This document shows positions 55,607 to 64,000 of a stretch of 64,000 nt of DNA, one piece after another. The notes beneath the pieces were generated by a model, which had not been told where the DNA came from, searched no databases, and was given only the letters and a program-made list of their open reading frames with translations. A program made the position numbers and the translations under genes. Origin of the DNA: Bryum argenteum (taxonomy: Eukaryota > Streptophyta > Bryopsida > Bryales > Bryaceae); assembly GCA_037043015.1 (NCBI GenBank), contig CM073325.1:21059001-21123000 (forward strand). Direction: 5' to 3'. The number at the start of each line of letters is the position of its first letter. Position 1 is the first letter of the stretch.

Positions 55607-57574
55607 CTAAGATATCTGGAACAGCTTCTCCGTTGCAAGACCGTCATCCAGCATTTCGAATATTTCCCCATCTACACAGCCATAGACGTACGCCTCCGCA
55701 ATAAAGCGATACTCGCTGTCCACCTCCCTCAAGACGTACAGAGTCGACCCACCGTAGAGAACCACCACATCGTCGCCGGGCATTATCTCTTCTGACGCGA
55801 ACCCGATGTGGCCGTTCTCCGTAGCAAAGAGAACCCGATTGTGCCAACTATACAGCCACGCATAGCATATCTGGAATTGCTCGAGGATCTCAGTGGTTCG
55901 GTCTCTCCGATCGGTGCTCGCGTCCAGCGTGACCACCATATTTAAAACACGCTTCAGAGAGGGGAGGGCGGGATTGATCTTGCTGCTCCTTTGATCCGCC
56001 ATTGCTCCATCTGTTTCTTCGCCCTCGGCAGTATCACCCGCAGCGCCGGTGTCGATGCCTTCAGTCAGCCGGTTGTCATCATGGCCACCACTGGCCGCGT
56101 TGCCTCCTTCTGGCGGCGCCAACTCCTTGCTGTCGTCTCTATTCTCGTCCACAGCACTCTCCCTGGGCCCCCGATTCTTCTTAGTGGCCCCTTCAAGAAC
56201 TTCACCCCAAACGTCCAGCGCTCCGGCATCCTGTCTGCAATGCTCCTTGCAAAAGCTTTCACTGTCCCCAAGCCACTGCAGGATAGCTAATGCCTGTGGC
56301 TGGGCGGCTAGAAAGTCGGAGTACCTTCCAAGGTCCCACTTCGGTGGTTTTTTCCCCACCGCCGAGATACGTCCCAGGGCAGCTCCCCATATCGAGATCG
56401 TGTTCGAACTCGGCGACGTGACCACGTGGCTGACTTCTTCCCCCTTGAAGTGACAGTGCCTGGTACAACTCCCAGAATTAGATCCTCGGCCATGAAGAGA
56501 CCATGGCCACCCTGCTGCTGACCAGAGGTGAACTTGGGTCATGCTCTGCGTCTTCATTGGTGAGTGGAAGTTTGGACACCAAGACGGCAGCTCGAAGGGG
56601 CGTTCCTCGGAGCACGCGATGGAGAAAAGCCGAAGGTTCGGCTCCCTCTCGAGTGCCAACTTTCCAACGGTGCTGTACAGTTTCCAGTAGTTCGTCCTTG
56701 CTTCCTCAGAGTAGTCCACAGGAATGTGCCTTCGATAGGTTTCGTCCCGATCCTCCGCCATCCCCAAGACAGCGTAGATTCGATCCACTGCCAATTTTGT
56801 CAGCCGACTCCTCCCAAGGACGATGAAATCGAGCAGCGAACGTCTCTTCAGACTGCTGCGCTTCTCTTCCTTGATTATCATTACATTCGCGAATGCCACG
56901 AACCCGCCAAACAAGCCCGCCTCCTCGTGAACCAAAGCCGGCGCCACGGGCCCAATTGAATTCATAAAGAAGTTCCGCAGCATTCTGTGAAAGCAATCAC
57001 CGTCGGCTTCCCTGTCGCCGCAGAAGAAGCGCAGTGTCTTGGCGAAAAAGCACTCCTGCACTACCCACAGTCTCTTGAACCAGGACCTCCGGCTGAGAGC
57101 AGCTAACGGCTTGAACAGTGACACATCAAACAGCTTTGGAGACTCAGACTTGATGGCATCGAAGACTTCGTCGCTGCAGTCTTGCCCCTCGCCCAACCAC
57201 ACATATACACCTTGGGCTCTATGGTAGATGTGATGCATCTTTGCCACCTGCTCCGATTTCTCCTGGTCTACAGCCTGATTGATGCAGATTGCGTCCACCC
57301 ACAGCCTGGGCCGGCCTGCCGTGAAGATGAAGCGCAGGCCGGCACGGAGATGTGGTGTGACCGCGAGAGACTGGCCATCGCAGGTAATGGTCGCGGTTTC
57401 CGATTCGGAGCCCCATGCGTAAGAGAGAGCGTAGTACTCGGGTGGTGAGTCGTCCGGGTATTCGAGAAGCCTTATGCTCAGGGTGGGATTGACGTCGATC
57501 ACTTCCATCACTCGAAAGTGATCATCAGCGAGGCGATTGTACTTGTACAGCGCAGTCGCCGCGAGGCTGCCCAT
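55607..57574 (-). CDS. HET (heterokaryon incompatibility) domain protein, intronless
   Basis: In filamentous fungi HET proteins trigger cell death on non-self recognition; the domain is related to TIR. The frame has 655 residues and a clear ATG at 57574, no introns. The HET domain starts at about residue 47: YYALSYAWG (47-55), LWVDAICINQ (91-100) and YVWLGEG (124-130), the three classical blocks, followed by SWFKRLWVVQECFFA and DRIYAVLGMAED. The C-terminal part (GDDVVVLYGGSTLYVLREVD, EYRFIAEAYVYGCVDGEIFE) matches the beta-rich tail of fungal HET proteins. Residues about 450-540 are acidic and low-complexity. It is more GC-rich than its surroundings. Known: HET genes are common in ascomycetes and have been reported in mosses as likely fungal acquisitions. 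Inferred: this is such a gene, apparently intact. Confidence 0.92.
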   Translation of the reverse strand: MGSLAATALYKYNRLADDHFRVMEVIDVNPTLSIRLLEYPDDSPPEYYALSYAWGSESETATITCDGQSLAVTPHLRAGLRFIFTAGRPRLWVDAICINQAVDQEKSEQVAKMHHIYHRAQGVYVWLGEGQDCSDEVFDAIKSESPKLFDVSLFKPLAALSRRSWFKRLWVVQECFFAKTLRFFCGDREADGDCFHRMLRNFFMNSIGPVAPALVHEEAGLFGGFVAFANVMIIKEEKRSSLKRRSLLDFIVLGRSRLTKLAVDRIYAVLGMAEDRDETYRRHIPVDYSEEARTNYWKLYSTVGKLALEREPNLRLFSIACSEERPFELPSWCPNFHSPMKTQSMTQVHLWSAAGWPWSLHGRGSNSGSCTRHCHFKGEEVSHVVTSPSSNTISIWGAALGRISAVGKKPPKWDLGRYSDFLAAQPQALAILQWLGDSESFCKEHCRQDAGALDVWGEVLEGATKKNRGPRESAVDENRDDSKELAPPEGGNAASGGHDDNRLTEGIDTGAAGDTAEGEETDGAMADQRSSKINPALPSLKRVLNMVVTLDASTDRRDRTTEILEQFQICYAWLYSWHNRVLFATENGHIGFASEEIMPGDDVVVLYGGSTLYVLREVDSEYRFIAEAYVYGCVDGEIFEMLDDGLATEKLFQIS

Positions 57575-58273
57575 AACTGATACTATTTAGGGCAAGAGTA
57601 TCCACCGGAAGGCGGGGGGAGAGACGTGCTCCGAAGCGAGCTTTTGAGTAGCGGCAACTTTCGGATCCTACATACATGCAAGAAAGCCAAGGACTGTCGA
57701 GGCTACGCGAGTAACGCGACCCAATTCTCCTACTCTGGCAGTGGCTTCCTGGATCGCTCTCACTCGCCGACAACACGCAAAGGCTTTCTGAAAATCAACC
57801 CCCCTATGGTAGAGTGCCGAAAATGGCGCAGTGCCGAAAATGGAGCTCTAGAAGTTACATAGGGTGTTTAAAAAGCGATCGGTAATTGTGTAAAAAGTGA
57901 CTGCTTGCAGACGTGGATGAAAATTGCGCAATTCTTTGGATGAAAGCATACAATTACTGAATAGCAGTGAGCAATTTTAGGAGATTATGAGCCGGTTTTA
58001 GGATGTTCGGTGGGGTAATTATGATACGGATGCAATTTCTTTATAACTTACTCTAGGGTAGATTTGTACATAGGTTGCAATCATTAATAGTGGCGGCATG
58101 GTCATAAACCAAATGCGCCATTACCATTAATTGAAATGTAATGCCCTTTTTGCAACTTTTCTCCATCACAGTTCTATTTCTTACAGTTCAAAATTTGTTT
58201 CAAGTTGTTTCGTTTTTAGTGTGCTTTAGTTCGATTTTTAGATTGTAAACAGACCTTCGTTGTGGTTCCACAA
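57575..58273. other. Intergenic, divergent promoter region
   Basis: Lies between two genes read in opposite directions. A GTGCCGAAAATGG motif is repeated near 57815 and 57830. Nothing else seen. Confidence 0.5.
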
Positions 58274-60317
58274 ATGGAAGAAGATGATATTGATTTTGAT
58301 CGACTCATGTCACAAAGAGCAAGGCCAAGTAGACAAAGGCAGAGGGGTCGAGTTCCTGCACTTCGACTGCATACTAGAGAAGAAGATGTTGTGCAATATA
58401 ATCCACCTGCAAGAGAGGAGATTGGTTCTATGGACTACCCATCAATGTGTGGACAACGGCCCGATCCGGGCGTCTTGACCTCTCTCGAGAGCGATGAACG
58501 TGACTACATTGAAGGTAGACTCAAAAGAGAAGCAGATGTGGATGCGCGTTCTCCCCAATCGGTTGCACTTCCAACAGCTACGACACAATCTGATCCTCCA
58601 CCGTCAACTCGTCAGCAGGTATGATAAACTCTTACTTCCCTTGTCTGTAAGCTTCAATTTGTATTTATTACTTACTGAAGGAGGCTTGTTTCACAAAGAA
58701 AGTGCACTATAACATATCCTTTCAGCATAATACTATTTTTGTATAAAGTCATCGTCATCCTTACATCGTCAATTAGACTCTCTTTACCTTCAAGTGCACG
58801 GAAATGAGCCTGAGTATGATAGTTTTGCTAGTACTAATTCAACTTAGGAATCTACGAATTTACATATCTAATTGATCTACTATAGTTTAGATAGACTAAA
58901 AGACGACCACTTACTAGTGCAGGACAATAAACCACATGTTGTTCCTGTAATATTGAAAATCTCTCTTGACGCAATGAAACTCTTGCCTTTCGAAAGCTTG
59001 TCACTTTCTTTGATCTTGTTGATTTGACCTGCACCAAAAAGCATTACAACCACAGCTTAAATTGTATCAATTTCCATGTTAGGGGAAAATAAACAGTATG
59101 AAAAGTGACATGTCCATGGCAGAGACAATCAAAATCTTAGGCTGGTCTCACTTCAAGAGAAGAAATTAATCTGGTTGTAATTTTTATATTTCCTGGAAAT
59201 GAAGGTGGACTGACCACGAGGTACATAATTAGCTTCAGTCTCATTTTCAATGTATCACAATCAGAGTGAACATATTTCAAAAGAGTCCACATAGAATTAT
59301 TCCAGTTTGTACTAATGTCAAATCTACTGTAATGACAAACTCCTACTATTGAACGGAAGTGACCCATGAGATGGGACGCACTTTCTGAAATCAAGTCCTG
59401 ATTGGAAAGAAAAATTTAAGGAAAGACGACTACAGTAAGTAGGAAAATGAAAATGCTTAGGCTAATTCATTCCTTGCATCTAACCTTTACATTGCATTTT
59501 AAGCATCATGGCCCGTATTTTGTAGAGAGGGAGGCCTACTGCAACAGGCTTAGCATCAACTTCAGCTGATCTTGATGAGGAAGCATCTGTAGCAAGAAAC
59601 AACATCATCAGTAACGAAGCAAACTGCAGGCAACAATTCTGCCCTCAAGGAGAGCTACAGGAGCATTATCCAGAACCACAGTACTATGTTAATGTCCCTG
59701 ATGCAGACGAGAGCACTCACGATTTTGAAGATAGGGCAATCAACATTGATCCAGAGTTTGAGATGACCCTGCAGGAGCAACAGCAAGAGACAAATTTCAG
59801 TTCATTTCTTGCCCTACCGGAGGTGATACCAGCAAGGAAAAGGAAACGGCAGCAACCACTTTTGGATTTCACAAAATCTAATATCTTGACATCTGAGGAG
59901 TATATCGCTGCCTGTGAACAACTTCTTGCTAAACGACAAGAAAACGAGGATAGTGCAAAGCAAAGAGCTGCAGAGAGAGCTGCAACCAAGGAGGCAAGAA
60001 GGAAAGCAAAAGAAGACCGCATTGCAGCTGTGAATGAGAGGAAGGCTCAAAGCTTAGCAAAAAGATTGGAAAATGAGCGCTTACGGGAGAACAGACCTGT
60101 TCGTGGTCGACGAAGTAGGCGGCAGCTACCTTTGATGAGCGAAGAGCCAGGCATCGGAGAGCTCCAGGGCTACGGCGATGAAGAGGGGTTTGGCGCAGAC
60201 AGCGCAGGGGCTCCCATCAGTCTCCACGGAGGGCTCTTCGAAAGTGCAGGAGCTTCGATGGAAGGTTTCCGCACCTGCGCTGGAGAGTTTCGGCGCTTCG
60301 GAGGAGGTCCAACATAG
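58274..60317 (+). CDS. Unknown two-exon protein with basic coiled-coil region
   Basis: Exon 1 is 58274-58618 (115 codons) and exon 2 is 59526-60317. The donor CAG|GTATGA and acceptor TTTGTAG|AGAGGG join in phase to give 378 residues. The N part is acidic then Arg/Pro rich (MEEDDIDFDRLMSQRARPSR). Around residues 240-315 is PARKRKRQQPLLDFTKSNIL, TSEEYIAACEQLLAKRQE and a highly charged helix (AAERAATKEARRKAKEDRIA). The ILTSEEY + charged-helix arrangement resembles tails of DDE-type transposases, but no catalytic domain is visible here. The last about 50 codons lie in GC-rich DNA of different character, so the true 3' end may differ. Function unknown; possibly an accessory gene of a transposon that includes the next two genes. 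Confidence 0.6.
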
Positions 60318-60411
60318 GGGGGCGCATAGGGCCAATATCGGGGGGCGCACAACCTCGACTCCATCGAGGTGAACGCCTTGGAGGATCGCCGCCCTTGGCT
60401 GCCGGCGGCTA

Positions 60412-60495
60412 CCGGCAATGGCTTCGGGACAGGAGCTCTCGGCAGGGCGGAGGCCGGCAATGGCTTCGGGACAGGAGCTCTCGGCGGAGCGGAGG
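60412..60495. repeat. 42-bp tandem duplication
   Basis: CCGGCAATGGCTTCGGGACA then GGAGCTCTCGGC..GGCGGAGG at 60412 and 60454, in a GC-rich patch (about 60150-60590). Confidence 0.85.
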
Positions 60496-60781
60496 CCTTG
60501 CAAGATTGTTGTAGGAGAAGTGCGCCTTCGGCGCTGAAGCGCACGACATTAGAAGAAAAGTCGGGCCAGTGAAGGGCCGTGAACTGAAAGAACGGGTTTG
60601 AAGTTGAATCAAGGGTCGTGTCCAGAACTCACTCGTTTTCTTGTTTGGACAGGTGGTCAGAATTGTGCGAGAGCTGTTATCGCAACACGTTCGACGAATC
60701 ACTATCTTCCTCGTGGCTTGTGGCTTGTCCTCATTGTTTCTCTTTCCCGCCACTCTCGCGCCAAATAGAGCTGTTACATTA

Positions 60782-60900
60782 CGTGAGTCCCTTAGGGTCT
60801 GTGGCGCGCCTTCTTCGAGGGTTTGCGAGGGTTTACATTTTTACAATACGTCGTGAGTCCCTTAGGGTTTGTGGCGCGCCTTCTGTGAGGGTTTGCAAGG
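60782..60900. repeat. 70-bp period direct duplication upstream of the next gene
   Basis: CGTGAGTCCCTTAGGGT.TGTGGCGCGCCTTCT..GAGGGTTTGC occurs at 60782 and 60852. Confidence 0.8.
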
Positions 60901-60931
60901 ATTTTCCAGAAGGCTTTTGTTTTTCACAAGG

Positions 60932-62303
60932 ATGGGTCGTCGTAGAATACTTGATGTAGAGTCCGTGTTGATATATAATTTTGTGAATGAAAATGGGGAG
61001 TACGTACCAACGAAGCTAAGTGTCAACTCTTGGGTTAAACTACAACCAGGAAAGCATGGTGGTCATGCAATTGACGCAAAGAAGCATAGCGCTGAAGGTG
61101 GATACAAAGCGCGAATTTTGAAATTTCGGTGGAAGGAAAGATCAACCGCTAATGCAGAAATTTTAGTTCAACACGTCTATATGCGCAGGCAACTCAACTT
61201 ACGTCCAACAGTGCAACATGGCGGGTGCAATTGTAAGTCATTCGTTCCTTTTTATTTCATGCGTATTTCAGAGCTAGCTACAGTGCAATATGCGACTCTT
61301 TTGCTTTTATCTGAGTGCAGACTTATATACATCCAGTTTTGAAGATTGGATAGATCCCAGAAGTATCACGGACGTGCTTTATGTGATACATGCGGAGATT
61401 GGTGAGGCACAAAGAGGAAATGATACTCACAAGGAGCTCCTACAAATAGGTGTCTACTTCTATTCTGCAAAGTTTTTTCCTAGCAGAGATCCTGGTGGCT
61501 ACGGTACATTACAGGAAATTCCTCTCCCTACTTTAGATAGTCCGGAGTGGCCACTTCCAGACATGTGGACAACCGAATCCTTTCGAGCTAGATTCAGACA
61601 AGATTTTCGATCAGCAATGAAAGCCACTGTAGGTTCAAGAGGTACACATATTCAATGGTTTCTTCCTGTCCATGTGATGGTTGACTTATTCTCTGGTACG
61701 ACTTTTCATCGTACACCTACCTTGTTTGTCTTTAAGAATTTGAATGAGGACAGCTTTGATTCATTGATGGACAAGGGATGGGATTCAAAAGTTTACTTGG
61801 GTGCTGATGTAATCAAATGCATCATTGATCGATCAACGGTGATCTTTCGCTATCACATTGGGCGATCTACATTATATGCCAATTACCAGTATAATCGGCA
61901 GCGACTCATCCATGGTTCTCATTGGGAGCATTTAGAACAAATACAAGCTGATTCGATGGTGAAAATTAATTGTGAAGTTCATGAGCATGGAGAGAGTTTC
62001 GAATTAGAAGTCGGTTCAAAGTGGACCCTAAGTAGCATCAGGCAGGAGATTATTATTGCCTTAGGCTACGATGCAGAAGAATTCAGCATGTGCATTGTGG
62101 ACGGAGGACACATTTGTGAAAGGGTAAGTGATGTTATTAGTTTTGATATAACCTTTGGAATAAAACACTAAACTTCATTTATGTATCTTTTCATATTGTT
62201 TTGTGTTATTGTTTTTGAGCAGGTGAATGAACGTCACGAAGGACAAAAAACAGTGCAAGACGTGATGCCACCAAAACTTCTACGAATAGTATCTAATCAT
62301 TGA
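60932..62303 (+). CDS. Unknown three-exon protein with ubiquitin-like C-terminal segment
   Basis: Exons 60932-61232, 61321-62123 and 62223-62303 join in phase (donors ATT|GTAAGT and AGG|GTAAGT, acceptors GTGCAG and GAGCAG) to give 394 residues, stop TGA at 62301-62303. The N part (VNSWVKLQPGKHGGHAIDA, then YKARILKFRWKERSTANAEI + LVQHVY) loosely recalls a BAH-like module. The middle is unfamiliar but well-formed protein. The last about 75 residues (GESFELEVGSKWTLSSIRQE, IIIALGYDAEEFSMCIVDGG, VQDVMPPKLLRIV) have the strand-helix pattern of a ubiquitin-like beta-grasp fold. The start follows a clean AAGG-ATG-GG context. It converges on the minus-strand transposase-like gene. I do not recognise the family. 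Confidence 0.7.
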
Positions 62304-64000
62304 GGTATAGCATTTGGACATTCAGCTAGATCATTATTGTTTACGGTACCTATGTTATTCGGTATCCATCGGCTCCCTATTCTTGTGCAATTTTTTCTCC
62401 ATTCAGCTGTATGTATAGCGGCACTTGAATTCAGGGATGCCTCTCGTCGCTTCTGTATTATTTCTTCAGATGTGCCAGTTTCTGTATGTTGATTTTCCAA
62501 GATTTCTTGATTATGAAACCGGTGTTGAATGATTCTAAACCAGTGCTCGTATGTTTGTAGGAGAGGACTCTTCTTGTTTTTTGATCCACCGTGTTGTGTA
62601 TGTCTGTGGTATGCCGATTTGGCTGCGTGGTGAGAGTATTCCATACCCTGGCAGGACCACACGGATAAGGAGCCATACGTCTCAACAAACCATGGAGCGT
62701 GCCTGACGAAGACATGCTGCAAAGTTCAACATCACTATGAAGTTAGCAACATGACTACAAAGTTCGGACTGCTCAGTATTAAAAATCAAGACTAAAGACT
62801 GAAGGTTTGACGTGAACTCACAATGTAGTGAGTTACATGATTCTCCCCAAAAACGTTTGTGAATAGCTTGCCAAAGTCATCTGCAAGTTTCTTGAAGCTT
62901 GAAGCTTGAACATTGTTCTGGAGTTAGAGTTAGACCAGTGAAGTAGGGAATTAATGATTCCAATGCTGCCCAACAAGCCATGCGATCGCGTCTAGCCCTT
63001 CCATCGCTGCCACTGTTTCGTTCTGCCAAAACTATGTCCCTCCAAACTCTGTCCGAACTTGTAGGTAGTGAAGATTTTTTGAACAATTTTGCTGCGTTAG
63101 CACCGCTCAATGATGGCTTATTGGGCATACTATTTGAAGAACTAGACAATTCAAGATCTTTGAATATTTTCACAGCTCCTCCATGCATACCGGTTGCTGA
63201 GAGTATAGTCTCAATGTCGGAAATAGCATTTTTTTGGGTTTCTTTATCACGGATTGTCCATACATACTGGAAGTGTAAGTGGAGGATTTTCTCACATATG
63301 CGATTAAATGCATGGAGAGTGCAAATATGCACTCTCTCTAACGGTATCCGCAACACAGGTTTCCATCTCCCAATTGATGTTGTCTCGTTGATTGGTCTAC
63401 TTGAAATACCAGGTGCAAGCAAGCCACCCTCCCATGTTGGAGTTCTCTTCTGTGATGCTATTCTAGCAGCGATTTCAGTAGTGATGATTGACTTTGTTTT
63501 CTTCTGCAAACAATAAATGCAACAATGTGTTGCATTGGCACCACTTGACAATCCATATAAAGACTTGATTGTCTTCATATCTGCGGAAAGGTGCCACTCC
63601 ACTTTGAAACTCCCAATATCTGGCACTTGTAACAACTGGCCCTCATTTTGAGCGGAAATCAATGCTGGAATAGGGGTTTGTTTAAACACCCAACTTAGAA
63701 CTTCATGATTTTCTTAGGTATACGAAAGCAACCAATTGGCCAGATTTCACGCTCCGACTGTACAGAGAAATACTTGTCGTCATTTTTTACTATATCTGGA
63801 TTCAATGCTCTATTCATCAAGGTGATGCTTACACGTTCCAATTTTTCAGCATGAACTATTTCTGCTTCATCCATCTTGATGACAAATATTAGCGGTGCAC
63901 CTCCAATCTCTGAAAAGAAAATTGGTATCCGTAGTTAGCAATCACGAAAGAAAAAGGGACCATTGTGAATTTTTAAAAACAAATAAACATCTCATTGTGA
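62297..64000 (-). pseudogene. Transposase-like protein (RNase H fold with inserted Cys/His motif), two frame lesions, runs off right edge
   Basis: Read right to left: exon 63909 to about 63700 (IGGAPLIFVIKMDEAEIVHA), then WVFKQTPIPALISAQNEGQL, VEWHLSADMKTIKSLYGLSS (first acidic residue) and ATHCCIYCLQKK (CxxC), then FGKLFTNVFGENHVTHYI ending at donor 62822|62821. The last exon, 62717-62297, has HVFVRHAPWFVETYGSLSVW, SCQGMEYSHHAAKSAYHRHT and QHGG. The D..L.G..SA...CC.YC and G.E..H....R.T.HGG pattern is one I know from transposon-derived proteins in invertebrates and basal eukaryotes. Lesions: a one-base loss in an A run near 63707, and a 7-bp duplication (AAGCTTC) near 62900, each shifting the frame. 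Its stop (62297-62299) overlaps the converging plus-strand gene. Confidence 0.65.

Noticed and set aside
56049..56959. Plus-strand frames opposite the HET gene
   Set aside because: Antisense shadows of a long well-supported coding frame.
62980..63516. 178-codon plus-strand frame
   Set aside because: Opposite the transposase-like coding sequence, which has clear motifs; no independent support.

Overview
The window looks like nuclear DNA of a land plant, most likely a bryophyte or other early-diverging plant. Reasons: intron-rich genes with GT-AG borders and plant-type families (SKI3, secreted GH5 mannanase, PTP1-type tyrosine phosphatase, TIR protein), plant-type CCCTAAA telomere-like repeats, Ty3/gypsy chromoviruses, and a single-exon HET-domain gene of a kind otherwise typical of filamentous fungi (reported in mosses as fungal-derived). 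The species cannot be fixed from sequence alone.

Layout. 1-5621 (-): 5' half of SKI3, 14 phase-consistent exons running off the left edge. 7508-9723 (-): five-exon secreted endo-beta-mannanase with a terminal-inverted-repeat element in intron 4. 9724-17886: AT-rich DNA with two adjacent elements whose ends read TTAA-CCC...GGG-TTAA, a CCCTAAA tract, three minisatellites and one weak coding fragment. 17887-20943 (-): eight- or nine-exon protein tyrosine phosphatase. 21000-24220: a dispersed repeat family. 24221-36951: a chromovirus-type LTR retrotransposon on the minus strand, with a second LTR retrotransposon (24832-30404, plus strand) inserted in it; both have short target duplications and near-identical LTRs. 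37477-39876: a TTAA element, then a two-exon TIR gene whose second exon encodes a hydrophobic hairpin and a Pro/Trp-rich tail; its intron holds another TTAA element. 41567-48161: LINE relic, then a decayed gypsy element with an unusual gag, split by a CACTA element that itself holds a tRNA-like SINE candidate. 48162-55230: mostly non-coding, with minisatellites and a decayed PPR gene. 55607-57574 (-): 655-residue HET-domain protein without introns. 58274-64000: two plus-strand spliced genes of unknown function converging on, and overlapping by 7 bp, a minus-strand transposase-like gene broken by two frameshifts; the three may belong to one large DNA transposon.

The housekeeping genes (SKI3, PTP, mannanase) do not form a pathway. 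The more unusual content is the TIR-membrane protein, the HET gene, the TTAA-bounded element family (four copies) and the three-gene unit at the right edge. All exon borders were deduced by eye from open frames, GT-AG sites and family similarity; no alignment or database search was run.
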